From Dryomyza anilis (lineage: Eukaryota; Arthropoda; Insecta; Diptera; Dryomyzidae): DNA of 64,000 nt. Positions within the stretch are counted from its first letter, which is position 1; each line of letters begins with the position of its first letter. The DNA is taken from the NCBI GenBank assembly GCA_951804985.1, contig OX638135.1, positions 64,719,639 to 64,783,638 on the forward strand. The letters are read 5' to 3'. This document shows, one piece after another, positions 11,277 through 22,756 of this stretch. The notes under the pieces were generated by a model. The model did not search any database. It was given only the letters and a program-made list of their open reading frames with translations, and was not told the origin of the DNA. Made by a program: the position numbers and the translations under genes.

Positions 11277-12149
11277 TCATCTCTTTTTGTTTGAGATTTT
11301 TGCCTCAAAAACAAAATTTGTGAAAAGTCACATTCCAAAAAAAAAGAAATCCATTTACATGCAAATCAAGAGATTCAAATCACGGCGAACGTTCGTCGTT
11401 CTTATCGTTTTCAGTCCCCTACGTCTAAAAGCGGAATCATGTATCTCTTACGTTGCGTTTCGTGTAGTTTTACGTTGAGCGCTTGTTCTGAATTGCCAAG
11501 CAATTATATTTTAAAATATTTCAGAATGTTTCATAGAAAAATGTTCGTTTGTACGTATTTTTGATAGTTGGCAATAATGAATAAAATAATCAAAATATAT
11601 GTCAACATATATATTTATTAATAATAATTTGATTTTTAAATAACCCATTTACGAAGCTAAATACTTACTATGTATTTAAATAAAAAAAAAAGTGCGCGGA
11701 TATCGTATGTGATTTACTCAAAAATAATGGCATATTGTGAAATTCGTGGAATGCGTGAAATTTAATTCGTGGAAATTGGTGAAATTCGTGGAATGCTGCA
11801 AACAAGGAGGAGAACCACTTAACATGAGGCTTCCTCTGGCTTCCAAGATAGTGCAATTGTGTTCAATATAATTTTAAAAATCGAAAAACATTTGGCTAAA
11901 CTCTATCGTCAGCATTGGCAGGTTCGTTCGTGTGAACGATCAGTACATAATCAAAATTATTTTGCGCTGCCAACGTAAAGCAAACGTTGTCGTTATTCAT
12001 GAACATAACATTTTTGTCACTAGGTTGTAATGCTATGTTCAATAGAATTCGTTGTCGTCGGGAGATACATGATTTGGCCGTTATTTTGATTTATTGTCGA
12101 TGCGTCACAAATTTTAGTCATTTGATTCAAGATTGTGAATAAATGATCT

Positions 12150-12225
12150 GTAGCAAATGAGGTAACTGTGAGAACTCAGGACTTGTACCCGGAAGGAGTG
12201 GGTGCAAATCCCAGAAGAAACATTT
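12150..12225 (+). repeat. Second tRNA-like module, plus strand
   Basis: GAGAACTCAGGACTTGTACC followed by GGGTGCAAATCCCAG resembles the anticodon and T arms of a tRNA. The better-preserved relative at 43455-43510 has GCGGGTTCGAATCCC, a near-perfect B box. It lies opposite in orientation to the module at 11205 within the same element. Confidence 0.5.
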
Positions 12226-12993
12226 TTTTTTTAACTTAATATGTATATCAATATTATACATATTATAGATAAAGTAGGCAAATATGAGTAAAAGGTTTTA
12301 GACAGTTTAAGGATATTAATAAATAAAAGCATACTAATTAATAAAAACGTATTCCAAGTGAGTTAGGTTTCCTTATTAAGGGATATCATTAAAAAAAATA
12401 TTCACAGATCATAAATGCATAAAGTTTCCTTATGTAGGGAAAACTCAACCTGACACTAATACTAAATAGGGTTTTAATGGATATTTCATATTACAACACG
12501 ATAATTTTTTAGTTTCAAATTACCACAGCAATAAAAAAAGTAATACATATTGGCACAGCAATTGTGCATTGTCACATTAATTCCACTTTTAGAACTTCTA
12601 CACATGTTTTAAAATCACAATATTTCACACAAAACATATAAATGAAATTGGCATATTTTTGCAAAAACAAAAGACATGGACATTTTTTCAAAGTCTTTAG
12701 TTTTCATATATTAATTTATTGCACTTCTTTATTTATAAATTTTTCATGTGGTATCACAATAGAAAAGAAATGCAAAAACAAATACAAATAACAAGCACAA
12801 ATTGCATATTTTGTATTTTGTATAAAAAAGAAAACAAGTACACTTTTCATTAAAAATAAAATAAAATACAAATGTAATTGATATGTACTAAAAACACATT
12901 TTTTTGAGCCAAGTGCATAAATTGTATTAATTTCAATACATTATTTTTTTGAGTGTAGATTTAGATGATTGTCGTACTTAGCTAACATTGTAT

Positions 12994-13314
12994 CTAACGA
13001 CTTCTGGTCGAAGCCAACAACCAGTATTGAACTCTCCTTGTCCTCTGGACCACGCTCTGGTTTATGACTTTAGATTTTCCATCCGTTCGTTTCGATGCCC
13101 TTGTTCTGAGCACGTAGGCAGGCAAGCACTTCCACTGTTTTCCTGATAGGACCACGTATCCAGCATATTGTTCGCCTGCATTTGGGTTCGTCCCCACTGC
13201 AAAAAAGGCGAGGCGCGATTTGCCCAGAGGGTGGATTTTAGCAACGGCTGTGGCAATCAAATCGAAATTAGCTTGAGTCGAGCATAGCACCTTCATGATG
13301 CCATCACTCGTCAC
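12994..13314 (-). pseudogene. Possible BEL/Pao protease-region remnant
   Basis: One minus-strand frame gives NFDLIATAVAKIHPLGKS, and an overlapping frame continues NNMLDTWSYQENSGSA. With a frameshift between them, this resembles the ATA..V....G / LLDTGSQ.NF.S pattern at the start of the BEL/Pao aspartic protease, with W in place of the active-site G. No reverse transcriptase or LTR is adjacent. The similarity is short, and another origin is possible. Confidence 0.3.
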
Positions 13315-13592
13315 ATAGCTTATTGCGATGATCGGTGCAGTGTTTTACTTCTGCATCATTCATCTTTTGCGGCGATTGATTTTTTTTTGGGCCTTTTTTC
13401 AAAATGTTTCTAAAATGCGCCCCAAAAAATTATTTTGCGCTCTTTTTTATATTTTCTCATTAAATACAGTGAATAATGAATTATACACAACTTAACTTCT
13501 TTAAACCTTTACTTCTTTAAACCAACTTTTTTCTTTAAACCATCAGTTTTATTTGCTTAAAATAGAAAAAATAGGGTGCGATCGGATCTGTG

Positions 13593-13924
13593 ATACCCTA
13601 GAAAAATCGAAAAACCGGTGCATATGGTCATATAGGTACTCAAATGAAAGGTAATAATGCCACATTTGTAATTATATGGTTATTTTTATGATCTGATAAG
13701 GATGAACGATAAGGATTTGTAATTAAATAAAAATTAAAATTAAATGCTGATTGTTGTCATACCCTAGAAAAATCGAAAAACCGGTGCATTTGGTCATATA
13801 GGTACTCAAATGAAAGGTAATAATGCCACATTTGTAATTATATGGTTATTTTTATGATCTGATAAGGATGAACGATAAGGATTTGTAATTAAATAAAAAT
13901 TAAAATTAAATGCTGATTGTTGAG
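13593..13924. repeat. 166-bp tandem duplication
   Basis: ATACCCTAGAAAAATCGAAA begins at 13593 and again at 13759. The two units are nearly identical throughout, including ATGAACGATAAGGATTTG. The related region near 30820 has a single unit, so the duplication occurred in this copy. Confidence 0.85.
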
Positions 13925-13942
13925 AAAAATATTTAATTATTT

Positions 13943-14478
13943 GGGCCATTCCACACCAAATCGACCAAAAAAAGTCAAATTTGAGATTTTACATTTTAGA
14001 TTACATTTAGATATGCACCGACCATTTATTTATTTTTTTCGTCCACTACTTCCAGAGGTTCATATAGTGGCTCCAACTTACACAAAATGGTCTGAGAAAA
14101 AGTGTCCCGTGGTCATAATTCTTGCACTTCAAAATGGATGTCATTAAAAAGGACGCTTTTTAAAATTCTGAAATAACTCAAATATTTTGGTTGATTTAAT
14201 ATAATTGTTCATGGAAATTTGATGATGATATTTTGATGGAATCATATTTTAAAAATTTATTTTCTAAATTTTTACATAGCATTTCTACTTTAAGAGATAT
14301 TGAAATATGAACAACCATACAAAAGTGATTTTTGGCCCATTTTTTGTAATTTTGAATCACTGTATCTCTGGAAGAATATAATAATATAATTGTGTGATAC
14401 CCTGTACCAGTTGCCTTAATTTCATTGAAATCAAAGAAGGTGAATTCCAACCGCTGGTCGATTTGGTGTGGAATGGCA
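13943..14478. mobile_element. MITE with GGCCATTCCACACC ends, copy 1
   Basis: GGGCCATTCCACACCAAATC at 13943 is matched by an inverted copy ending at 14478 (GATTTGGTGTGGAATGGC), a terminal repeat of about 22 bp. The interior is alignable with the MITE at 16130 (AAAAAAAGTCAAATTTGAGA, GAGATATTGAAATATGAACA). It is noncoding, and its target duplication is too worn to define. Confidence 0.8.
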
Positions 14479-16125
14479 CATTTATCAAAATGACGACGAA
14501 ATTTAGAAATTAATAAGTAACACTAAAACACTTTTTTTTTAATTTTCTAGAACAGGTAATAATGCCCAACAGGTAATAATAATATTTCGTTGGGAAGTTA
14601 TATCGAGGAAGCGCTGCATGCGATATTTTTTTAGAAAATATTATTTTTTTTATTTTTTAAAACATAAATACAAAAGTGTATAATATACTCCTGAGTAAAT
14701 TTCTTTTCGTTTGGGTACCCACACTTATATCTATATATTATTCGTGTATAAAATTCACTTCATACAGTTATGCAAAGTTCAACCAATTTGTTTGTTTGGA
14801 GTTTTTTTAAGAGTAACGACTTTTTTTTCTATATATATCAAAAATAATAATTAATTTTAAATTTTATAAATATGTATCTAACATAAAAATTATATTTGAC
14901 TTTTGAAAATATTTATGAAAAATAATTATTTTTGACTTTGATGAATATTAATCAAACTTTTATTTATATTTCTCAAATATAATAATTAAACAATATTTTA
15001 AAATTTAACAGTCCTATAATAAAAATAAGTTCATAAATTAAAAATGGTCATCGAATGTTATCTAATGGTACCCTTCGTTTTATAGTGCCATCATTTCTTA
15101 CAATGACTTTTTACATATAAATTCTAAAATAATAATTATTTTTGCTCTCTGATTTTAGGAAGGTACCCTTTGGACCGACATCTCGCTTGAAAACTACTTG
15201 AGATATACACAATATATTTTTAATGACTATTTTCACTTTTCATGTCAGCATATTTCGGAAACCATATATCCAAAATATTTTAATTTGATTTTTTTCAAAG
15301 TACAACATTTGTTCCAAGTTTGACGTTTCACCTATTTTTTTGTACCATTTATTCAGGTAATAGTTACTTGACCAATTATTAAATTCATTTACAAAGTTTT
15401 TTTTATTTCAAAAATACTTAACGGAGTAACTTTAAATCCTTAAAAAAAAAAATACTTAAAACGTAAAAGTCGAATTATAAATCGTCGTTATAGAACTAAC
15501 AGACATCAAATAAATATTCTTTCAATATCGGTTTTATTACATTTTCAGCTATATACATTTGTTACCTTTCTAATCGAATAATCGTAGTTTTTCTAAGTTA
15601 ACTGGATTTAAAGAAAAATAATTATTAAAAATTACTATTTTGAACTAAAATTAAAATTATATACAAAATTCCATAAGCAGCAATCCCTAAGTAGAAATTT
15701 TAAATTTAATTTCAGGTGAAAAAAGTAAAATTTTTAGATTTTTCCAATCTTCAAAGGGTATCTAAAACAGTACGGAAATCCAAAATGTTGTTGAAGAGGG
15801 CAACAATGATTTCTGGTTAAAAGTCAATTTTTTTCATGCAAAACTTCTTCATTTATAATTTGAAGCAATCATAATCTTATAGAACAGTGCCGATTGGACA
15901 TTCTTAAAAACTATATTTTGTGAATATTCGATATTTAATTATGAAAAATACACCAACACATCTAAAACTATGAATTGTCGAACTTTTATCGAATTTTCAA
16001 AAATGCTTATAGTTTTACAACGAAGATATACAAAAAATATGTATATTTTCTATTTACTATGGCGCATTAGTATAGACAATTTAAAGTCAAGTTTAAATTT
16101 AAAATCATCTTTTTGACAATTTATT
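14479..16125. other. AT-rich interior of the old element copy
   Basis: No gene. This is the part of the 13367-17577 copy that corresponds to 30985-36780 in the other copy. It is uninterrupted at 15330-15350, where that copy holds the nested TIR element, and near 15612, where that copy holds a mini-me. Confidence 0.6.
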
Positions 16126-16129
16126 CTAT

Positions 16130-16621
16130 GGGCCATTCCACACCAAATCGACCAAAAAAAGTCAAATTTGAGATTTTACCTTTTCGATTTCAATAAAATT
16201 TAGGCAACTAATAAAGGGTACTCTGATATGTACTGACCAATTTTTTTTTTTCGTCAACTACTTCCAGAGATACAGTGGCTCAAAGTTACAAAAAATGGGC
16301 CAAAAATCACTTTTGTATGGTGGTTCACATTTAAATATCTCTTAACCTAGAAATGCTAGTTCTATTAGCTTTAAAACGAGCCGTCAACGGAGTTTATATC
16401 ATTTCTACTTTAAGAGATATTGAAATATGAACAACCATAGAAAATGATTTCTGTCCCATTTTTTGCAACTTTGAACCACTGTATCTCTGAAATTAGTAAG
16501 CGTAAAAAATAAAAAAAAAATGATCAATGCATATCTTGATACCCTTTATCAGTTGCACAAATTTTATTGAAATCGAAGAAGGTGAGTTCCAACCGTTGGT
16601 CGATTTGGTGTGGAATGGCCC
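16130..16621. mobile_element. MITE with GGCCATTCCACACC ends, copy 2
   Basis: The left end GGGCCATTCCACACCAAATC (16130) and the inverted right end ...GTGGAATGGCCC (16621) enclose 492 bp. CTAT lies on both sides (16126-16129 and 16622-16625), which suggests a 4-bp target duplication. The paralogous site near 36785 lacks the element. No coding capacity. Confidence 0.8.
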
Positions 16622-17591
16622 CTATACAAATATTGTCAAAAAAATTTGAATTTATTATTAAAGTTGACTTAAAATTGTCTATGGTTATGCGCCTATAATG
16701 TGTAAATTTGATTTAATATTGATACCCGAGACAAAATTTATGTAATTTTTCAGAAATATTTAGAGCATATTTCCTGCCAACATACAGATAAATGGAATAT
16801 TTTGGGAAGTGTATAGCAGGTTGTAAAATTTTGTGGAATTTTAATAGCAGATTCACTGCATATTTTGGGATCGGGCAGAAAAGAGACTGTTTGTGATACA
16901 AACTCCGCTTTTGTCTGTTTGTAAAATTGTGGAAAAAATGTTTCTAAACTGGCTCGACTCTGCCAAAAATTTTGTCTTGGAACATTTTGATATAGATATT
17001 TAAAACTCGAATTGTGTATTCTTCAGAATCTTTGTCAAAATACAATGGCGCATATTCGTAAACAATTTAAAGTCAACTTTAAAATAAAAGTTACCCGCTA
17101 TTTTGGACAATTTTAACTAAGATTAAAATGTCAAAAAACTTTATTTTAAAAGTCGCAAAACTAAAAAAAAGCGAACAACTAAAAAGGTGCGTAATTTACA
17201 GAATACTAGTAATCTGAATAGTTAGTAGTCTGATAGTTAGTAATTTTACACAAAGGCGCATTGTAGAAATAAATTATCAAAACAAAAACAAAATGGTAAA
17301 AACGCATATTTATAAAGAGAGTAAAAACTCCTTAAATTAAGCTAATTTTTCAATTTTGTGTGTGGTTTTTTTTTTTTTTGAAAATTTTGCGATATTTTTA
17401 TTTATTTATTTTATGCTTCTTTTCCATTTTGTGTTAATTTTTTTTTTGAAAATTTTGCGCCTTTCTCTATAGTTTTCACTCTTTTAAAAATGCCCAAAAA
17501 TTTTGCGCCTTTTTCTTAATTTTGCGCCCTTCTCTAGAAGCGCAAAATTTTGTAAATTAGGCGCATTTGCAATTTTATTCTTTTTCTGTAT

Positions 17592-18395
17592 ACTTAAACT
17601 TATAATTTAGATTACTTATTACCTACGCTGTATGTGCTGTATTGGCGAGAACGGTCCATTGTGACCTGTGATGTGACCATTTATATTCAAATACCTCATA
17701 TAAAATTTACATCATCAGATCAATTTTATTGTATACGTGTTTAGGTAAACTTTTTTTTGGTCAAATATATATTGATATCATGCTCAAATACATGAACATA
17801 ATGTTTTCCAACGAAACGACTTGTGGTTCCAAAAAAAAAAAATCGAAATTCACATATTTGTAAATATGGGTATCAAATGAATGGAAATTCTTCAGCGATT
17901 GAAAGTTTGTAGATATTTCCAGGATTCGTATACACTGGTGACCTATATACCAATTTGAATGGTAACCACACATATGTGTAGGGTATTTAAAGTGGCTGCG
18001 TTAGCTCAGTGGTTAGTGCGTTGGACTGCGAGCCGAAAAGTCCCCGGTTCAAGCCTGGACTGGGGCTAACAACATCTTTTCATAGAAACATTTTTCTATA
18101 CCGCGCTACCTCTCGGCAGTAAATGGCAAACCTACGAGAGTAAAGCATTGCCTATGAAAAGCCGTTCAGATTCGGCAATAAACTGTAGGTCCCACCACTT
18201 TGAGTGCAAATATAACACGCACAGCTCAAAATGGACCGAGAGCTCGGCCTAAGTTCTTAAAGGACTGTAGTGCCAAACTATTATTATCATTATTATTTAA
18301 AGTCGACTTAGACCGACTATAATTTTGATAATCCAAACTATCATATTAACACCTGCTTTAAAAATTCCCATGTGATCTAACCTTCCTAACTGGTT
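17592..18395 (+). mobile_element. Mini-me family A, 5'-truncated, hosting a SINE
   Basis: It retains the 3' part of the family: GACCTGTGATGTGACCATTT, the CACACATATGTGTAGGGTAT block, CTTAGACCGACTATAATTTT, and the end ATGTGATCTAACCTTCCTAA followed by CTGGT. The (GTCT)n block and TATACCC start are missing. A SINE at 17994-18293 splits it. Confidence 0.8.
17994..18293 (+). mobile_element. tRNA-derived SINE with 10-bp target duplication
   Basis: The head reads GTTAGCTCAGTGGTTAGTGC (A box), GGACTGCGAGCCG (anticodon-arm position) and CGGTTCAAGCC (B box), a tRNA-like pol III promoter. A tRNA-unrelated body of about 220 bp follows and ends in ATTATTATCATTATT. TATTTAAAGT flanks it at 17984-17993 and 18294-18303. 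The second family member is at 23788. Confidence 0.9.
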
Positions 18396-18699
18396 ATAAT
18401 AAATATGTAGTTTAAGATGTTTGTCCACCATCTTTTATTTAAAATATAAAATTTTGCAAGATTCTTGCAAGCAAGAGCAAGAACAAGATGATGTGTACCT
18501 ATGCAAGGGCAAGATTTAATTTGCAAGAACAAGAGCTAGAACAATATTATCATTTCATGCCTTGCCCCTGCATATGATCTTCACTAACAATAATTAATTG
18601 TATGTATTGGTGAATTAATTATTAAATTGCAACAATTATTAAATTACAATATAATAATATTTAAATATCATAATGATGAATTATATGATAAAAAAATAT
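18396..18699. other. AT-rich spacer with GCAAGA words
   Basis: No gene seen. Between 18455 and 18545 the words GCAAGA, CAAGAGC and AACAAGA recur irregularly. The rest is plain AT-rich sequence. Confidence 0.4.
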
Positions 18700-18766
18700 T
18701 GCAGCAGGTAGGATTCGAACCCGTGTCCTCGTGCATAGAAGGCAGACATTCAATCGTCGTGATATT
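18700..18766 (-). repeat. tRNA-like 3' half
   Basis: The minus strand contains GACACGGGTTCGAATCCTAC, an excellent B-box and T-arm sequence, preceded by GCCTTCTATGCACGAG at the anticodon-arm position. The 5' half, with its A box, has been replaced by the mini-me starting at 18767. It is a remnant of a tRNA pseudogene or of another SINE. Confidence 0.5.
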
Positions 18767-19598
18767 TATACCCTACACCTATGAGGTACAGGGTATATTA
18801 AGTTTGTGCAGATATTGCAACGCCCCTTAGGAGGCGTGTCCGGTATGGAAAAGTATATATATTCTTGATCAGCATCACTACCCGAGTCCGTTTAGCCATA
18901 TCCGCCTGTTTGTCTGTCTGTCTTGCTGTCTTGCTGTCCGAATACAGAAAAACTTGAAAAATACTGATCAGAATGCGATGAAATTTCGTCTGAATATATT
19001 TTAGCCAAAAGTAGGAACTGAGTTTGAAAATGAGCCAAATCCGTCAACGGACATGCCCACCTCCCGTACAAGTCACTTTTATATAACTCTTTAGGAACTA
19101 ATAACTCGAAAAGTATACAAGATATAGTTATAAAATTTTAAACATATTGTTGTAATTTACCTTAAAATATGTGGTCCAAAAATGGGCGTGAACCGCCCAC
19201 ATTTTTTTTTTCATTATTTCCCGGGTTTTCATAATGGAAAATTGAACCGTAAATTATTAAAATCAAATCAATGAAATATTCGCATTATAAAATTTTGAAT
19301 ATAGGCGTGGTCCGCGCAATTATATTTTTCTATTTTTTTTTTATTAGTTTTTTATACTTTTATATCAATTTTTAAAATTATGGGGATATATGACGTAAAT
19401 TTCAGATATGTGAATAATATTCTGAGGGTGGGGAGGTTCAGCATAATTAAAAACTTCAAAATAAAGGTATGAAATTAAGTATTGCACATTAATATCTCCA
19501 CCAAAGGTGTAGGGTATTCCATAGTCGGCCCCGACCGACTATAAAAGTCTGCCCCATGTGACCGAACTTACCCATGTGACCTAACTTTCCCAACACGT
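18767..19598 (+). mobile_element. Mini-me family B, full length
   Basis: It begins TATACCCTACACCTATGAGG, then the conserved core GTATATATATTCTTGATCAG, a (GTCT)n-like block (18900-18935), an internal GGCGTGGTCCGCGCAATTAT, a TGTAGGGTATTCCATAGTCG hairpin-forming end, and CCTAACTTTCCCAACACGT. The related copies are at 54021 and 63135. The group is known as a non-autonomous Helentron-like family in Diptera. It is noncoding. Confidence 0.85.
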
Positions 19599-19892
19599 TT
19601 TTAAAAGTTTTTATTTTCACAAAAAAAAATTACGTTTACATCTTGGCCGATTTTTATTTTATTTCCAATTTACTAAAAATTTTAAATTCATAATGAATAG
19701 TTTTTATATAATAAACAATAAACAAAAGGTCTCATGGCTTACCTTTAATTTGATATACCACTTTCTTACACTAGCTGCAATATTATATTAAAACTATTTA
19801 TAAAAACTCAAATAGCCACTCCATATCAAATCAAAAAAAAACCCTGTCTGAGTGCTGTGGTTCTATTTTTTATCCCACATTAAAATAAAAAA

Positions 19893-20037
19893 ATAATGAC
19901 GTAAATTTCGGATATGTGAATAATATTCTGAGGGTGGGGAGGTTCAGCATAATTAAAAACTATAAAATAAAGGTATGCAATTAAGTATTGCACATTAATA
20001 TCTCCACCAAAGGTGTAGGGTATTTCATAGTCGGCCC
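19893..20037 (+). mobile_element. Mini-me family B, 3' fragment
   Basis: It matches 19400-19535 (GAATAATATTCTGAGGGTGG, TAATATCTCCACCAAAGGTG). It breaks off at CATAGTCGGCCCC where the LTR fragment begins, so the retroelement junction truncated it. Confidence 0.8.
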
Positions 20038-20187
20038 CTTCTAATTCTAGCATGCAGTATATAAGGGCGACGCAGCTGAGGCACAGCACTTCAGTTAAAT
20101 AGTGGACATTTAGCAGTTGTTAGAATTTGTTATTAGTAAAGTTGTTTATTAAAGTGAATTAATAAAGTTCTAGAAAATTTCAATAAA
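20038..20187 (+). mobile_element. 5' LTR fragment of a Gypsy-type element
   Basis: GCATGCAGTATATAAGGGCG (about 20051) and CAGTTGTTAGAATTTGTTAT (about 20113) recur in the same order in the 3' LTR at 22484-22620. GTATATAAGG is a plausible TATA promoter. The U3 left half is missing, and a segment present in the 3' LTR (AGTGATTGGAAAGTGGTCGA) is deleted. Confidence 0.75.
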
Positions 20188-20911
20188 ATGAAACAGAAAC
20201 TTCTTCAAAATTCCAATAAAATAGAGCCGAAACTTCAGGAAAATTCGAAACAGCTCCTGGAAGTTTTTAATACACACCGTGCAAAAGTGAACGAGGCACA
20301 TATAAATGACATAGAATGCGGTATTGATGAAAATTTTTAAAGGTTGGAAAATAACGCTGATTAGAATTATCCAAAATTGGAAAAGGGTTGGGACAAAAGC
20401 TACAGAAAATTCAAGAAGATGTCAGTTTACTAGAGTTAAGTGGATTCTCACTTCATATTGCCAGTACGAAGCAGATTTATGATGGAACCACAGCGTTAAA
20501 AATCTTCAAGCTGCAATATGAGACCACGGCTGTAAGTAAAAAGAGGCACCGCCGAAATATTGCAGTTCTAAAAAGTGACAAACATTTATTCAGCTGTCAT
20601 GGGTGCACAGCAAAGAAAATATGGCAGTAACACCATGACACCATGATACAGATTACAGCTGAAGTTCCGAAGGCAAAATGGTGGCGAATCGTTCCAGGAA
20701 TATGCTGCGGATGTTGAGAAACTTGCACATTTGGCGTATTCCAATTCGACGTGTGATTTCTTGGAAATGTGCAAGATAAATGCGTTCGTTGTTGGCATAC
20801 GGGATCCTCAGACAAAATGAGGAGCAATGACCACGCTGGAGATAGAGACTACATTGTGCCGACCAACGACGGAGACACGTGTACTAGATGAGGAGAGAGG
20901 AGCGTCTAGAG
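20188..20911 (+). pseudogene. Gag remnant, Gypsy superfamily (N-terminal and capsid parts)
   Basis: The ATG at 20188 opens a 51-codon K/Q/E-rich coiled-coil-like leader ending at TAA (20338). The next frame holds IYDGTTALKIFKLQYETTAV, the typical start of a Gypsy Gag capsid. A further frame (about 20655-20819) reads QNGGESFQEYAADVEKLAHL and then NAFVVGIRDPQTK before TGA. Order and motifs fit Metaviridae Gag, with several stops and frame changes. The hAT MITE begins at 20912. Confidence 0.8.
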
Positions 20912-22103
20912 AATGGGTGGCCAAACCGAGGCCCTCGGGCTGCATGTGGCGCGTCTGATGTCGTGTTGCGGCCCGTGAAGCTAGTTCAAATGTAAATTAA
21001 TTTATATTTATTTTACATATTATCAAAAGAAAATTCATTACAAATTAGGAGTACAAATTATTTTTTCAATAGAGAGATGAGATAATGTGCTTTATTTGAA
21101 AATTAACATATGGTTCCTAAAGTTTATGTCATAAAACAGAAAAAATCTTGACGTGACATTCCGAACGGGATAAAAAGTTCCTTTCACAGACAACTTCATG
21201 ACGGAATCAAATTCCACTCTTTAAAAATTAGTTTTAGTATTACCTGATAATTATTTATTTAAAGTTTTCTATCTGTATTTTTGATGCGTAATTATATCAC
21301 GCACACAATTTTAATTAAATTTAAAATTAAATCTATTAATCCCTGTTCGCTGAAAAATAAAAACAGTATGAGGACACATTTAATATTTTATTTCACCATA
21401 ATTAAAAAAATACAAAACTATTTCTAATGCTACATATTGTCACATATTTTTTATTAATATTATATTTCACTAGCTAAACACCAACTTGCATTGAATTCAT
21501 TCCTTATTTTATTAATATTCATATATTTATTACGCATATTACCTAATTAACGAATTTCCTTTTGTTTGCGACTTGTGAACATTTTTGACGTTTATTTATT
21601 TTTTCATGTATCCATAATTTTTGGCAAGAAATTGGCAACCGAACTGCTGTTAGACATGAGGTGCCGTTTGTCATTTATTTTGTTGATACAATAACGTACT
21701 CAGTTTCCGTAAAAATGCACAAACGGTAAATTTTTGCAGAATGAAAAATGCAGTCTTGACGTTACGACAACCGAACGTGCAGTTGCGCGGACTAACATTT
21801 CGGTTAGAGTATAAAATGGTACGTTCATTTTAATGACATGAGGTTACAACAAATGTATTTCGGTTGCAACACTGAAACGATAGTTCAATTAACCTCATGC
21901 CAAAAGGGGATTTTTCTGTGTGTAGTATTAACGTTGGATCAAGATAAACTTTTTTTTCATAAAAATTACAACAAATTCCATTTCATTTGATTGATATGCA
22001 ACGATTCCGTTTTGAATAAGTATACAAAAAACAGGGCGTGGCCCGGCAGGTATTATTATTTTTTAAATAATGGCCCGTCTGCTGAAAAGGCTGACCACCC
22101 CTG
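20912..22103. mobile_element. hAT MITE inserted in the gag remnant
   Basis: The left end AATGGGTGGCCAAACC (ancestral CAGGGGTGGCCA) and right end GGCTGACCACCCCTG form a degenerate inverted repeat. The flanks GTCTAGAG (20904-20911) and ATCTAGAG (22104-22111) are an 8-bp target duplication with one mismatch. GAGGCCCTCGGGCTGCATGT and GCGGCCCGTG near the left end resemble other hAT termini. It is 1192 bp long with no transposase. Confidence 0.88.
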
Positions 22104-22111
22104 ATCTAGAG

Positions 22112-22320
22112 CGTCCAAAGGCAGCGTTAAATTCGGACATTATACTGCAAACACCCAATTGAACGGTAAATGCTACAACTCTGAAAAATATGAACAATGG
22201 CACGCGACTGTTGTGAAAAACGTAAATATGTAATTGTGCACCACCTAAGGGATACAGACCAGTAAAGAGACCTGAGGATGCTCCAAATAACATCAGTTGC
22301 CATCGGGGAAATTCAGGCAC
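22112..22320 (+). pseudogene. Gag nucleocapsid remnant
   Basis: After the hAT insertion the coding resumes as a degraded CCHC knuckle. CYNSEKYE is followed, after a frameshift, by the ARDC-like and EKRKY parts. The second cysteine is now serine. No protease, reverse transcriptase or integrase follows; the LTR comes directly after, so pol was deleted. A minus-strand frame here is a shadow. Confidence 0.55.
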
Positions 22321-22756
22321 TGTGTCGGCACGAGTGTGTAAAATGAAATCCAGAGAGATAGAAGATCAGCGCATTAAAAACACATAAGTGCGAATGAGAT
22401 ACCAATAGCATGTGTCATTCACGATATGAGTAGAAGTTTCTCGAAACATGTCGAAGCTTGTCGAAACGTGTAGAACTGATGCATGCAGTATATAAGGGCG
22501 TCGCATCTTTGGCACAGCCCTTCAGTAGTGATTGGAAAGTGGTCGAGTACGTCTGGTGTGAGAAAAATGTTTAGTTAAATAGTTGACATGCAGCAGTTGT
22601 TAGAATTTGTTATTAGTAAATGGTTTATTAAAGAAAATTAATAATGTTAATTTTTATTTTATAATTTAAACCGAACATAAGAGTGTTTTTATTTTGTACA
22701 CAAACCAGAGATATGAGCTTGAAGAACAGTTTTCCGTAAACTTAATTTTCGTAACA
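22321..22756 (+). mobile_element. 3' LTR of the Gypsy-type element
   Basis: It starts near TGTGTCGGCACGAGTGTG, contains GTATATAAGGGCG (TATA-like, about 22490), and ends near CTTAATTTTCGTAACA. It shares about 150 bp with the 5' fragment at 20038. Its outer limits are placed by TG...CA and are uncertain by several bases, and no target duplication could be checked because the 5' end is lost. Confidence 0.65.

Larger units (their letters stand above)
10794..12955. mobile_element. TA-flanked TIR element carrying tRNA-like modules
   Basis: The left end CGCTCAAAAAATAATGTATT (10794) matches the inverted right end AATACATTATTTTTTTGAGTG (12955), and each is bordered by TA. Its internal sequence from about 10860 to 12300 is shared with 42890-43620, apart from a private stretch at about 11345-12085. 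TA flanks and C-A-C-Y plus poly-A ends suggest a Tc1/mariner-type MITE, like those at 33888 and 41185. No transposase frame is present. Confidence 0.6.
13367..17577. mobile_element. Old partial copy of the 6.8-kb hAT-like element
   Basis: Blocks here are collinear with 30620-37330: GCGGCGATTGATTTTTTTTT (13367), TGGTCATATAGGTACTCAAA (13626), the AAGCGCYGCA block (14611), TTTGAAAACTACTT (15188), the TTACCTTTCTAATCGAATAA block (15563), and the GCGCCTTTCTCTATA-type 3' blocks (17460-17577). Both ends are missing here. It lacks the triplicated 822-bp units, the nested TIR element and the mini-me of the other copy, so it supplies empty sites for them. It has its own insertions at 13943 and 16130. 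Confidence 0.75.

Noticed and set aside
17994..18070. Functional tRNA gene
   Set aside because: A and B boxes are present, but the acceptor arms do not pair, and the same head is fused to a SINE body with target duplications at two sites.
22063..22320. 85-codon hydrophobic minus-strand frame
   Set aside because: It overlaps the plus-strand nucleocapsid remnant and crosses the hAT boundary.
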